Below are positions 1 to 7,146 of a DNA stretch of 22,729 nucleotides, in pieces. This DNA is from Actinomycetes bacterium. Its GTDB lineage: Bacteria; Actinomycetota; Acidimicrobiia; Acidimicrobiales; Palsa-688. Numbering within the stretch: position 1 is the first letter of the stretch; the number at the start of each line of letters is the position of its first letter. A program made the position numbers and the translations under genes. The stretch spans positions 1-22,729 of the forward strand of contig JAKBBA010000053.1 of the NCBI GenBank assembly GCA_021808665.1, given 5' to 3'. The notes under the pieces are model-generated. The model did no database searches and had not been told where the DNA came from. It worked only from the letters and a program-made list of their open reading frames with translations.

Positions 1-336
1 GGGGGACATCGAAACTGCTGGATGTTGCCCTTGGCGCGTGAGGCGGCCGCCGCCGCCGAGGCGATCCGACAGAACATGAAGATACCGTTCCCAGATGACT
101 GGGCTTCCCGTCTCGAGCTGGCCATGGGGCGCGATCTAGCTGATCCAGCAACCCTTCCGCCGAGCCGACCTGTTGAGCGACTCTCTGGGTGGGGAGCTGG
201 GGATGTTGTTGGTGGTTGCGGTGTCGCTGGTTTGAGGTCAGCTTGGGGATGTCCTGTTCGCGTGAGGACCTCCTCGTTGCGCTCTTGGTTGAGTTCGAGG
301 GGGTCCTGGGGTTTCCCCGGTTTTGTTGTCGTTTGA
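1..336 (+). CDS. Open frame truncated at left edge, function unknown
   Basis: The frame is open from the first base and stops at 336, so the true start lies outside the window. The first 60 or so residues look protein-like: an alanine-rich helix, then a segment with 'MKIPFPDDWASRLELAMGRD'. After about base 185 the DNA becomes G/T-rich and the translation turns into Gly/Val/Ser/Trp-rich text that does not look coding. The real gene tail may therefore have been joined to unrelated DNA. I do not recognise the family. It lies directly downstream of an IS3-type transposase stub on the other strand, so the join may mark an old insertion boundary. Confidence 0.3.
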   Translation, partial: GGHRNCWMLPLAREAAAAAEAIRQNMKIPFPDDWASRLELAMGRDLADPATLPPSRPVERLSGWGAGDVVGGCGVAGLRSAWGCPVRVRTSSLRSWLSSRGSWGFPGFVVV

Positions 337-474
337 TTATGCTGCTCCCGCGGGCTCCTCGTATGAATAGTGGTACTGTTGTGGGGTCATGTAGTCAAGT
401 GTGAAATGTAGCCGTTTCCGTTTGTAATGGACTTCGATGTACTTGAATATGTCGGCTTGTAGTTCCTGGCCGGT
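337..474 (-). pseudogene. IS3-family transposase, C-terminal remnant
   Basis: Read on the minus strand, 474 to 337 encodes about 45 residues ending in a TAA stop. They include 'FKYIEVHYKRKRLHFTLDYM' followed by TPQQY. This matches the usual end of IS3-family OrfB integrases, F-x-YIE-x-(F/H)Y-N/K-RxRxH-xxL-x-Y-x-(S/T)P. The frame is closed upstream by TAA at 475-477, so the DDE catalytic domain and OrfA are absent. I could not identify terminal inverted repeats on either side. It is a dead fragment, and it indicates that this end of the window has hosted insertion sequences. Confidence 0.8.
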
Positions 475-650
475 TTAATCTGAGTTCTATAGACGTGTCT
501 GGGCTGTTGATGTGCCCGGTTGAGCCGGCACTGTGCGCAACGTCCCAGCCACTGGGCCGGTCAGGACGCAGGGAGAGAGGTCAGCTTCTTCTAGCACCGT
601 GAAGAGTTCGGAGAGCGCGTGAGCAGTGGGGCATTCGTTCTAAGAAGACC

Positions 651-1304
651 GTGGCCGTTCGGAAGCCATGCCTAATCGAAGTCCTGCCGGAGCCACTCTG
701 CGCTCCGCTTTGCGACCCTGATCGGCGCAGCAGCCCGGCTAGGTCAGTGGTGTTCGTCGGGACCCCAGCGTTCGCCGAACTGGTCGGCCTGGACCAATCC
801 CGTCTCGCCGGCCTCGCCCGGCCGTTTGTGAGCAATCCCCTAGCTGCCGAAGACGGGGCCCAAGACAGTTGGCTGGCCGTGCTGGGCCGTGTAGAGCACT
901 TCGAGGGGCGTTCATCGCTATGAGGAGGGACGTTCCAGATAAGCGAGAACCGGGATCGCTCGCTTGGCGTTCGAGCGAACGGGGTGGTACCAAAGGGTTT
1001 GGTTGAGCCGGATGTGGACCCCGGTCGCTTCGGCTCCGACGGGGCCTGGTCCGTGCCGCCGGCCCAGTGGGCTGGCCTGGTCGAAGATCGCCTGGAGGCG
1101 GACGCGCTCCGCGGAGAGGTGCGCGCAGGTATCGACCGCCTACCGATCTTCCAACACCTCGTTGTGACGTTGCGAGACGTCGAGGGAGCGACGAGCCAGG
1201 AGGTATGCTTGATCTTGTCGGTTAGTGAAGGCAACCAAGGGGCGTTGCTCCACAAGGATCGTTCTTCTGTGCGCCGGCCGCTAGCTCCGGTGCTCGACCG
1301 ATGA
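651..1304 (+). pseudogene. ECF sigma-70 factor, interrupted by an in-frame stop
   Basis: One reading frame carries both halves of an ECF sigma factor, separated by TGA at 921-923. The upstream half has the region 2 pattern 'ARPFVSNPLAAEDGAQDSWL' followed by AVLGRVEHFEGRSSL (compare AxxFVxxxxxAEDxxQDxWLAVLxGLxxFEGRSSLRTW). The downstream half has the region 4 pattern DRLPIFQHLVVTLRDVEG, SQEVCLILSVSEGNQ and LLHKDRSSVRRPL. The stop falls exactly where families of this type have Arg (RSSL-R-TW), so a CGA to TGA change is the simplest explanation. The linker between the halves has also drifted. The GTG at 651 is only a nominal start; clear homology begins near 741. A degraded anti-sigma frame follows at once, so a whole sigma/anti-sigma unit seems to have decayed. 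Confidence 0.75.
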
Positions 1305-1464
1305 GATGATCGGCGACCGCCTCGAGGGCGCGCTATCCGTCCATCAGACTAGTCGACTGATGGATCAGGTGATACACCGCAATCTCCGTGTCGAGTACGT
1401 CGGCCAGAGTCGAAGCACCATGGCTCTAGCCCACCGGGTCCGCCGGAAGGGATTGACCCGGTGA
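1291..1464 (+). pseudogene. Degraded zinc-finger anti-sigma factor remnant
   Basis: Directly after the sigma-factor frame and overlapping its end, another frame carries GDRLEGALS, then QVIHRNLRVEYVGQSRSTM and LAHRV, stopping at TGA 1462-1464. Anti-sigma proteins of the zf-HC2 type read roughly C-x(n)-DYLEGAL ... HL-x-HCxxCRxYxxQxRxT. The alignment is convincing around LEGAL and YVGQSR. However, the HCxxC zinc ligands are replaced by H-R-N-L-R (CGC and CGT where TGC/TGT is expected). About 55 residues remain, too short for a complete anti-sigma factor. The position downstream of a sigma pseudogene supports the call. The match is short, so confidence is moderate. Confidence 0.5.
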
Positions 1465-1613
1465 CCATGCAGTAGCTCATGGGGCCCTATAGGGCCTGGC
1501 AGAAGGAACCCTCTGGCCGAAGTTGACATGAGACGCCCAAACCCGTTTGGTGTAACCGTGGCGAGCGACTCGGTTCTGCAAGCTGCAGAAATCGGAGGTC
1601 AAGCTGAAGAGAC
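1465..1613. other. Intergenic stretch with a 14-bp perfect palindrome
   Basis: The palindrome GGCCCTATAGGGCC lies at 1483-1496. A TTGACA hexamer at 1523-1528 could be a -35 box for the secreted-protein remnant that starts at 1614, but I see no good -10 at 16-18 bp from it. No coding pattern is visible here. Confidence 0.35.
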
Positions 1614-2134
1614 ATGATATCGAATCAATCGACTATGCTTCGACCCAATAGTTCTAAGCCTTCGACCCGTGCTCGTAAGTCCGGCCACCGGCGAGCGCTG
1701 CTAGTTGCCGGTACTGCTATAGCTGGTTCGACGGCACTGGCCCTAACATTGCCAGTGTCGCCGAGCTATTCTAGCGGACTCTTGTCGAAGGCGGCCCTTG
1801 CTTCAGTATCCACCAGGGCCGTGGACCCTGCAGGGTCCGGCTATTGGCTTGTTTCGGCTGCCGGGCAAGTTTACGCCTTTGGCAACGCCGTCAATTACGG
1901 CGGCATGTCTGGCCAATATTTGGCGAAACCATAGTTGGCATCGTGTCGACACCCGACGGAGGAGCGGCGGGAACGGTCACGGCTCCTGACGGTGCGGGAT
2001 CGGGCGTACTGATTGCATCTCAGCCTGGCTTGACTGGCGGCTCCTTGACAAGCAACCCTGCCTCTATCCCCGGCGCAGGAGGATTCGCTGCTGGCGTAGC
2101 GGGTGGCGGATTCGTGATCATTACGTCCTTGTGA
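1614..2134 (+). pseudogene. Secreted repeat protein, frameshifted
   Basis: The ATG at 1614 opens a frame with a basic N-terminus (RARKSGHRR) and a hydrophobic stretch (ALLVAGTAIAGSTALALTLP), as expected of a signal peptide or membrane anchor. Next comes one repeat unit, 'GSGYWLVSAAGQVYAFGNAV' then NYGG, of the kind found in large extracellular proteins of Acidimicrobiia. The frame stops at TAG 1932-1934. The +2 frame continues the expected repeat link (IVGIVSTPDGG) from about 1925 and stays open to TGA at 2132-2134, so a single base seems to have been lost near 1925-1932. The downstream part is Gly/Ala-rich and does not show a second clear repeat. Intact relatives are usually much longer. It could also be a short protein ending at 1934. 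Confidence 0.6.
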
Positions 2135-2198
2135 TCGTTGGGTTACCTGGCACGCACGATAGGAGAAATCGTTCGGCGTTTAGGTCCAGCAGGGGTGC

Positions 2199-3107
2199 CT
2201 AGGCGAAGTAGTGGCCCGAGCGCACGTTATCGACCCAGCCGGGCCAGGCTGGCTCCCAGCCGAGCAGCTCTCGGGTGCGCTTGGTCGATGTGGGGTTGTC
2301 CCAGGAGGCGAAAAACGCCAGGAAACCAAGGTAGCTGGGCGCCTCTTCGTGGGTGACGCTCCTCGTGGCAACCCCGAGACCGGCGGCGATCTCTTCGGCG
2401 ATCGTCTTGAAGGGGATCCCCTCGTCCGCTGCCCCGTGTAGTCGGGAGCCGGCTGGGGCTTTCTCCAGGGCGAGGCGGTACAGCACGGCGACGTCGCGGG
2501 TGTGAACGGCAGGCCAGCGGTTCGACCCTTCCCCGATGTAGGCGGCGGTCCCGTGCTCACGGGCCATGCCTATCAGGGTTGGTGTGAAGCCGTGCAGGTC
2601 TATGTCGCTGTGAACCAGCGGCGCCAGACGGACATACGAGGAGCGCACGCCACGATCTGCGAGGGCGATCAGGGCGTTCTCGGAGTCGATCCGCGGACCT
2701 CCCCCCGGGGCTACGTCTTCCTCGGTGCCGGGCCGTCCCGTGACTCCCGAGATGGCGAGCATCAGGGTGCCGCCGGTGCCGACGAAAGGTTTGCCGGTGC
2801 CGGCAAGGGCCTCGCCGATGGCGGCTATGGCGGCCAGGTCTGCGCCGGCCGCGACGTCGATCTTGCCGTCGTGGAGAGCTTCGTGCTTGAACGCAAGGTG
2901 GATGACTCCGTCCACCTCAGACGCCGCGGCTGCTAAGCCGTCGGGGTCGTCTAGGTCGCCCCTGCGCACCTCGGCGCCCAGCGCTTCCACCTTCTTAGCC
3001 GCATCGTCGGAGCGGGCGAGTCCGACGACGCTGTGACCGTGGTCGAGCAGTTCGGGGATAAGTGCTGAGGCTATGTGGCCCGAGGCGCCTGTAACTAGGA
3101 CACGCAT
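2199..3107 (-). CDS. SDR-family NAD(P)-binding epimerase/reductase-like protein
   Basis: This 302-residue protein begins MRVLVTGASGHIASALIPEL, the GxxGxxA/G dinucleotide-binding fold of extended or atypical short-chain dehydrogenases. GDLDD and a VIHLAF segment follow. The C-terminal half carries VHTRDVAVLYRLALE, typical of NAD-dependent epimerase/dehydratase-like proteins. I do not see a clear YxxxK catalytic pair, which fits the atypical SDR group, so a substrate cannot be named. I chose the ATG at 3107 because the Rossmann motif starts immediately after it and AAGGAG lies 8 bases upstream. A GTG further upstream (3152) would add 15 residues encoded by the operator DNA. It is divergent from a TetR gene that probably controls it. 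Confidence 0.85.
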   Translation of the reverse strand: MRVLVTGASGHIASALIPELLDHGHSVVGLARSDDAAKKVEALGAEVRRGDLDDPDGLAAAASEVDGVIHLAFKHEALHDGKIDVAAGADLAAIAAIGEALAGTGKPFVGTGGTLMLAISGVTGRPGTEEDVAPGGGPRIDSENALIALADRGVRSSYVRLAPLVHSDIDLHGFTPTLIGMAREHGTAAYIGEGSNRWPAVHTRDVAVLYRLALEKAPAGSRLHGAADEGIPFKTIAEEIAAGLGVATRSVTHEEAPSYLGFLAFFASWDNPTSTKRTRELLGWEPAWPGWVDNVRSGHYFA

Positions 3108-3122
3108 TGGGAGCTCCTTCAC

Positions 3123-3195
3123 AGATAAGGTGATGTCATTGTGTGACGTCATTACTGTAACACATCAATGGCACTGTGTGTCGTAACTGTATGAT
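3123..3195. promoter_or_regulatory. Divergent promoter region with TetR-type operator
   Basis: An inverted repeat with half-sites TGTGTGAC (3140-3147) and GTAACACA (3157-3164), separated by 9 bp, lies between the SDR and tetR genes; 7 of 8 half-site positions match. A minus-strand promoter candidate is ATGACG (3147-3152), an 18-bp spacer and TTATCT (3123-3128), so the operator covers its -35 box. For tetR on the plus strand, TATGAT at 3190-3195 ends 6 bases before the GTG start, which suggests a leaderless transcript. Control by the adjacent TetR protein is inferred from position. Confidence 0.55.
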
Positions 3196-3201
3196 GTCGA
3201 G

Positions 3202-3765
3202 GTGAGCCGCTGGAAGCCTGATGCCGTTGGGCGCCTGATGGGGGCCGCTCTGGCTCTCTTCGACGAGCAGGGCTACGACGAGACCACGGTCGCTGACATC
3301 GCAGCGCGCGCCGGGCTGACCAGGCGAACATTCTTCCGGTACTTTCCCGACAAACGTGAGGTCCTCTTCAGCGGAGCGGAGCACCTAGAGCAGGTTTTCG
3401 CAGAAGCGGTCAAGCAAGCCCCCGAGGCCGCGTCGCCCATGCAGGCCCTGCGGGCCGGTCTCTGCGCTGCCGGTGACGTCTTCGCCGGTGTCCATCCTTA
3501 CGCCCGTGTAAGGGCTCGAGTGATTGCGGCCAACCCGGAGCTACAAGAACGTGAGCTGATCAAACTGGAGCGTCTCGCCTCCAAGGTGGCCGAGGCGCTC
3601 GAAGGCCGCCAAGCGACGCCGAGACTCGCACTGCTAACTGCGGACATCGGAGTTCGCGTGTTCCACCGGGCCTTCGCCGAGTGGGTCGCTAACGGCGACC
3701 CCGATGCTTTGGGTCCCATGACAGCGAGGATGCTCGACGAGCTGGGAGAGCTGTGGGACACCTGA
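3202..3765 (+). CDS. TetR-family transcriptional regulator
   Basis: This 187-residue protein has a normal length for the family. Residues about 8-55 form the TetR DNA-binding domain: 'TVADIAARAGLTRRTFFRYF' followed by PDKREVLF is the classical helix-turn-helix with the FxxYFxxK signature. The rest is the helical ligand-binding domain, whose ligand cannot be deduced. The GTG at 3202 has no Shine-Dalgarno sequence but sits 6 bases after a TATGAT -10 box, consistent with leaderless expression. It is divergent from the SDR gene across a palindromic operator, and its 3' end overlaps the following acetyltransferase gene by 13 bp. It probably represses itself, the co-transcribed acetyltransferase and the SDR gene. 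Confidence 0.9.
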   Translation: MSRWKPDAVGRLMGAALALFDEQGYDETTVADIAARAGLTRRTFFRYFPDKREVLFSGAEHLEQVFAEAVKQAPEAASPMQALRAGLCAAGDVFAGVHPYARVRARVIAANPELQERELIKLERLASKVAEALEGRQATPRLALLTADIGVRVFHRAFAEWVANGDPDALGPMTARMLDELGELWDT

Positions 3766-4463
3766 ACGAGTTCGGTCAGCCTGTCGGCCCGCCCGTCCCG
3801 GGCTGGACGCCTCGCTCTGCGCCGACGCCGAAAGTCGTTACCGGACGGTGGTGCCGGCTCGAACCTCTCGACGCCGGGCGCCACGGTGCCGACCTGTTCG
3901 CCGCCAACGGGCGGGATGGAAACGCCGGGATGTGGACCTATATGGCCTACGGTCCCTTCGAGGATCTGGAAACCTACATGGCGTGGATAGACAGCGTGGC
4001 GGACCGTGACGACCCGATCTTCTTCGCCATACTGCCCAGGGGCGGGAGCGCAGCAGGCGTTGCGGCCCTGCAGCGGATGGACCGCCAGATGGGCAGTGTC
4101 GAGGTCGGCCATCTTGCTTTCAGCCCGGAGCTGCAGGGGACCACAGCGGCTACCGAAGCTATAGCCCTGCTGGCGAGCATGGTTTTCGACGAGCTCGGCT
4201 ACCGTCGCTACGAGTGGAAGTGCGACGCATTGAACGCGCCGTCCAGGAGAGCAGCTCGACGTTTCGGGTTCGTCTACGAGGGGACTTTCCGCCAGGCCGT
4301 AATCGTGAAAGGGCGCAACCGGGATACGGCTTGGTTCTCGATCACTGACGGCGAATGGCCGCGAGTGAGAGCAGCCTACGACCGCTGGCTGGCACCGGAG
4401 AACTTCGCCCCTGACGGATCGCAGCTGGTGTCGTTGTCGTCGCTCACCTGCGCTGAGCGCTGA
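3753..4463 (+). CDS. GNAT-family N-acetyltransferase (RimJ/RimL-like)
   Basis: This 236-residue protein resembles the RimJ/RimL branch of GNAT acetyltransferases, which use acetyl-CoA to acetylate amines on proteins or small molecules. Visible family features are the early WCRLEPLDAGRH strand-helix, the central VEVGHLAFSPELQGTTAATEAIALL segment (beta-4 and the pyrophosphate-binding loop/helix), and the C-terminal ALNAPSRRAARRFGFVYEGTFRQA. The acetyl-CoA loop QGTTAA is a diverged form of Q/RxxGxG/A. The GTG start at 3753 lies inside the end of tetR and is preceded by GGGAG, so translation is probably coupled. The acceptor substrate is unknown. Confidence 0.85.
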   Translation: MGHLNEFGQPVGPPVPGWTPRSAPTPKVVTGRWCRLEPLDAGRHGADLFAANGRDGNAGMWTYMAYGPFEDLETYMAWIDSVADRDDPIFFAILPRGGSAAGVAALQRMDRQMGSVEVGHLAFSPELQGTTAATEAIALLASMVFDELGYRRYEWKCDALNAPSRRAARRFGFVYEGTFRQAVIVKGRNRDTAWFSITDGEWPRVRAAYDRWLAPENFAPDGSQLVSLSSLTCAER

Positions 4464-4477
4464 CGCCTCAGCCAGTC

Positions 4478-5128
4478 TCAGGCCGGGAACGGTCCGGCGA
4501 GGACTGGTACCCGGAGTCTCGAAGCCAGCTCGTCTACCGTCGTCCCGAAAGTCTCGGTGACGTACACCTGATCGTCCTCCAGCCGGAACACGGCGAGGTC
4601 AGTGTAGACCCGGCTGACGCAGGCGAGGCCTGTAAGAGGGTAGGTGCACTTGGGGACGAGCTTCGGGGTCCCGTCCTTGTCGAAGAGCGTCATCATCACA
4701 TAGACCGTTTTGGCGCCGACGGCCAGGTCCATGGCCCCCCCAACGGCTGGGATGGCGTCAGGGTCCCCGGTATGCCAGTTGGCGAGGTCCCCGGCGGTGG
4801 ACACCTGGAAGGCGCCCATGACACACACGTCAAGGTGCCCGCCGCGCATCATGGCAAAGGAGTCGGCGTGGTGGAAGTAGGAGGCTCCTGGGAGCTCGGT
4901 GACAGGAAGCTTTCCTGCGTTGGTCAGGTCCGGGTCGATGTCGTCGCCCTGGGCTTGGGGTCCCATGCCGAGCATGCCGTTCTCAGTGTGCAACACCACG
5001 TGCTTATCGGAGGGAAGGTAGTCCGCTACGAGGGTCGGCTGGCCGATGCCAAGGTTCACGTACGAGCCACCTGGAATGTCACGGGCGACGAGCTTCGCCA
5101 TCTCAGTCCTGGTCAAAGGGGCGCTCAC
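4478..5128 (-). CDS. pcaJ: 3-oxoacid (probably 3-oxoadipate) CoA-transferase, subunit B
   Basis: This 216-residue protein is the beta subunit of a family I CoA-transferase, which moves CoA from succinyl-CoA to a 3-oxoacid through a glutamyl-CoA intermediate. The catalytic glutamate is E49 in HTENGMLGMG, matching the conserved (S/T)ENG motif; GIGQPTLVADYLP precedes it. The GTG start overlaps the TGA of the alpha subunit gene by 4 bp (GTGA), so the two are translated together. The neighbouring pobA favours 3-oxoadipate as substrate (PcaJ), but acetoacetate CoA-transferase (ScoB/AtoA) is very similar and cannot be excluded from sequence alone. Confidence 0.85.
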   Translation of the reverse strand: MSAPLTRTEMAKLVARDIPGGSYVNLGIGQPTLVADYLPSDKHVVLHTENGMLGMGPQAQGDDIDPDLTNAGKLPVTELPGASYFHHADSFAMMRGGHLDVCVMGAFQVSTAGDLANWHTGDPDAIPAVGGAMDLAVGAKTVYVMMTLFDKDGTPKLVPKCTYPLTGLACVSRVYTDLAVFRLEDDQVYVTETFGTTVDELASRLRVPVLAGPFPA

Positions 5129-5835
5129 CTCGTGGTCTCCCGCGATCCCGAGCGGGCCGATCCCGCCTTGGCCGTCCCGACGGCGAGCACGACACGGTTC
5201 ACGAAGATGCCCGGCGTCACGACGTTCTCAGGGTCTATAGCCCCAGCGGGCACCACCCGGTTGACCTCGGCGACGGTTACCTTGGCGGCAGTCGCCATGA
5301 TAGGCCCGAAGTTACGGGCGGTCTTACGGTAGGTGAGGTTGCCCGCCTCGTCCGCGGTGTCGGCCCTTATCAAGGCGACGTCGCCGTGGATAGGCAGCTC
5401 AAGGATGTAGTCACAGCCGGCTATGTTTCTGACCTCCTTGCCGGCGGCTAGGGGAGTCCCGACCCCGGTCGGCGTGTAGAAACCGCCTATGCCAGCGCCC
5501 GCCGCCCGGATCCTCTCGGCCAGGTTGCCTTGAGGAACGAGCTCGAGCTCGATCTTGCCCTCCCGGTAGAGGCGGTCGAAGACCCACGAGTCGACCTGGC
5601 GGGGATAGGAGCAGATGATCTTACGGACACGCCCCGTGGCGAGCACCGCGGCGAGGCCGCTGTCGCCGTTGCCGGCGTTGTTGCTGACCACGGTCAGGCC
5701 GGCGGCGTCGCATCGCAGGAGACCGTCCAGAAGACCGAACGGCAGGCCTGCCTCCCCGAAACCCCCGACTAGGACGGTAGCCCCGTCGCGCAGGTCGCGA
5801 AGTGCGGCTTCGGCGTCGCCGCAGACCTCTATCAC
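5125..5835 (-). CDS. pcaI: 3-oxoacid (probably 3-oxoadipate) CoA-transferase, subunit A
   Basis: This 236-residue protein is the alpha subunit of a family I CoA-transferase. The glycine-rich CoA-binding loop is VLVGGFGEAGLPFGL near the N-terminus. GVGTPLAAGKEVRNIAGCDYILELP and DEAGNLTYRKTARNFGP are further family hallmarks. The GTG start at 5835 is preceded by GGAG about 10 bases upstream. It is the first gene of a two-gene unit with subunit B and is divergent from pobA. In the 3-oxoadipate pathway the product is 3-oxoadipyl-CoA. The rest of that pathway (protocatechuate dioxygenase, PcaB, PcaC, PcaD, PcaF) is not in this window. Confidence 0.85.
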   Translation of the reverse strand: MIEVCGDAEAALRDLRDGATVLVGGFGEAGLPFGLLDGLLRCDAAGLTVVSNNAGNGDSGLAAVLATGRVRKIICSYPRQVDSWVFDRLYREGKIELELVPQGNLAERIRAAGAGIGGFYTPTGVGTPLAAGKEVRNIAGCDYILELPIHGDVALIRADTADEAGNLTYRKTARNFGPIMATAAKVTVAEVNRVVPAGAIDPENVVTPGIFVNRVVLAVGTAKAGSARSGSRETTR

Positions 5836-5964
5836 CTACGCGCTCTCCGAGACCGCTGTCGAAGGTTGGGGAGCCAAATTTCTCGTCACGACATTCGGAA
5901 GACTAGACAAGCGGCCGCGAGGACGCCACCCGCAGCGGGCCGGGCCTCGCCGGGCGCAGGGGGT

Positions 5965-5970
5965 TATCAT
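5965..5970 (+). promoter_or_regulatory. -10 box of a likely leaderless pobA promoter
   Basis: TATCAT ends 6 bases before the GTG start of pobA, placing the expected transcription start at or next to the start codon. No matching -35 hexamer is obvious. An alternative is a leadered transcript using AGGGGG at 5958-5963, but that lies 13 bases from the start. Confidence 0.4.
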
Positions 5971-5976
5971 TCGGCT

Positions 5977-7146
5977 GTGCGAACCCAGGTCGCGATCGTC
6001 GGAGCCGGCCCTTCGGGGATGCTGCTATCGCACCTGCTTGAGCGGGAAGGGGTTGAGTCGGTGGTGCTCGAAGCCCGCTCCGAGGATTACGTCGCCTCAC
6101 GCGTCCGCGCTGGTGTGCTGGAAAGCTCCTCGGTGGACCTTCTCCGTCAAGTGGGTCTCGGGGATCGCCTCGACGGGGAAGGGTTGCATCACAGCGGGAT
6201 CCTCTTGCACTGGCCGGGCGAACGTCACCGCATCGACTTCGTCGATCTCGTCGGGCGCGGCGTCTGGGTCTACGGGCAGACCGAAGTCCAAAAGGACCTG
6301 GTAGCGGCCCGGCGGGCGGCCGGCCAGCGGGTCGAGTACGAGGTGTCCGAGACGTCGATCCACGACGTCCACACCGATCGACCCTTCGTGAGCTTTGTCG
6401 ACGCGGGCGGCGTCCCAAGGCGCCTCGAAGCTGGCGTCGTGGTCGGCTGCGACGGCTCTCACGGGCCCTGCCGGACTGCCATCACCGATCGCCGAGCGTG
6501 GGAACGGACTTATCCGTTCGCGTGGCTCGGGGTGCTCGCTGACGTGGCGCCGTCGACTGGCGAGTTGATCTACGCCTGGCACCCAGACGGCTTCGCTCTG
6601 CACTCGATGCGCTCCGAAAGCGTCAGTCGCTTCTACCTGCAAGTCCAACCCGACGAGGACCTCGCCGCCTGGTCTGACAACCGTATCTGGGACTCCCTAG
6701 CCGCAAGGCTCGGCGACGAGCCCGGCGGGTGGCGCCTGAGCACCGGCGCGATCAGGGAGAAGTCCATCCTCCCGATGCGCAGCCACGTGGCAGCCCCCCT
6801 CCGCCAGGGAAGGCTTTTCCTGGCAGGGGACGCCGGGCACGTGGTTCCTCCGACGGGAGCTAAGGGCCTCAACCTCGCTATCGCCGACGTCGCGCTCCTA
6901 GCCCCGGCGCTGTCGGCGATGCTGCGAGACGGGGACAGTTCCCTGGCGGACACCTACTCCGAAAGGGCGCTGCGCCGGGTGTGGCGCTGCACGCAGTTTT
7001 CTTGGTGGATGACTATGATGTTGCACCGCCACGGAGACGACTTCGACGCAGAGCTTCAAATCTCCCAGCTTCGCTGGGTGGCCACTAGCCGGGCCGGGGC
7101 GCAAGGCTTGGCGGAGAACTACGCCGGGCTGCCGCTAGAACTGTGA
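5977..7146 (+). CDS. pobA: 4-hydroxybenzoate 3-monooxygenase
   Basis: This 389-residue FAD-dependent aromatic hydroxylase converts 4-hydroxybenzoate to protocatechuate; characterised PobA is 394 residues. The start VRTQVAIVGAGPSGMLL gives the GxGxxG FAD site. E32 and R44 (in RAGVLE) fall at the same positions as the FAD-contacting residues of the Pseudomonas enzyme. VYGQTEVQKDL, the DG motif (GCDGSHGPCR), SRFYLQVQPDEDL and the GDAGHVVPPTGAKGLNLAIADV motif complete the pattern. I chose the GTG at 5977 because family homology begins exactly there; the open frame reaches back to 5866 but that extension is not family-like. The gene is divergent from pcaIJ, and its 3' end overlaps the convergent MFS gene by 12 bp. 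Confidence 0.9.
   Translation: MRTQVAIVGAGPSGMLLSHLLEREGVESVVLEARSEDYVASRVRAGVLESSSVDLLRQVGLGDRLDGEGLHHSGILLHWPGERHRIDFVDLVGRGVWVYGQTEVQKDLVAARRAAGQRVEYEVSETSIHDVHTDRPFVSFVDAGGVPRRLEAGVVVGCDGSHGPCRTAITDRRAWERTYPFAWLGVLADVAPSTGELIYAWHPDGFALHSMRSESVSRFYLQVQPDEDLAAWSDNRIWDSLAARLGDEPGGWRLSTGAIREKSILPMRSHVAAPLRQGRLFLAGDAGHVVPPTGAKGLNLAIADVALLAPALSAMLRDGDSSLADTYSERALRRVWRCTQFSWWMTMMLHRHGDDFDAELQISQLRWVATSRAGAQGLAENYAGLPLEL

Noticed and set aside
581..1255. 224-residue minus-strand open frame
   Set aside because: Its translation is Arg/Ser/Pro-rich with no motif, and the plus strand carries a clear sigma-factor pattern over the same bases.
1483..1496. Palindrome GGCCCTATAGGGCC as a terminator
   Set aside because: It has no loop bases beyond the central TATA and no T-run after it. 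It could as well be a restriction or protein-binding site, so no role is assigned.
5866..5976. Upstream extension of the pobA frame
   Set aside because: The 37 residues are not family-like, and characterised PobA proteins start at the MRTQV equivalent, which is the GTG at 5977.
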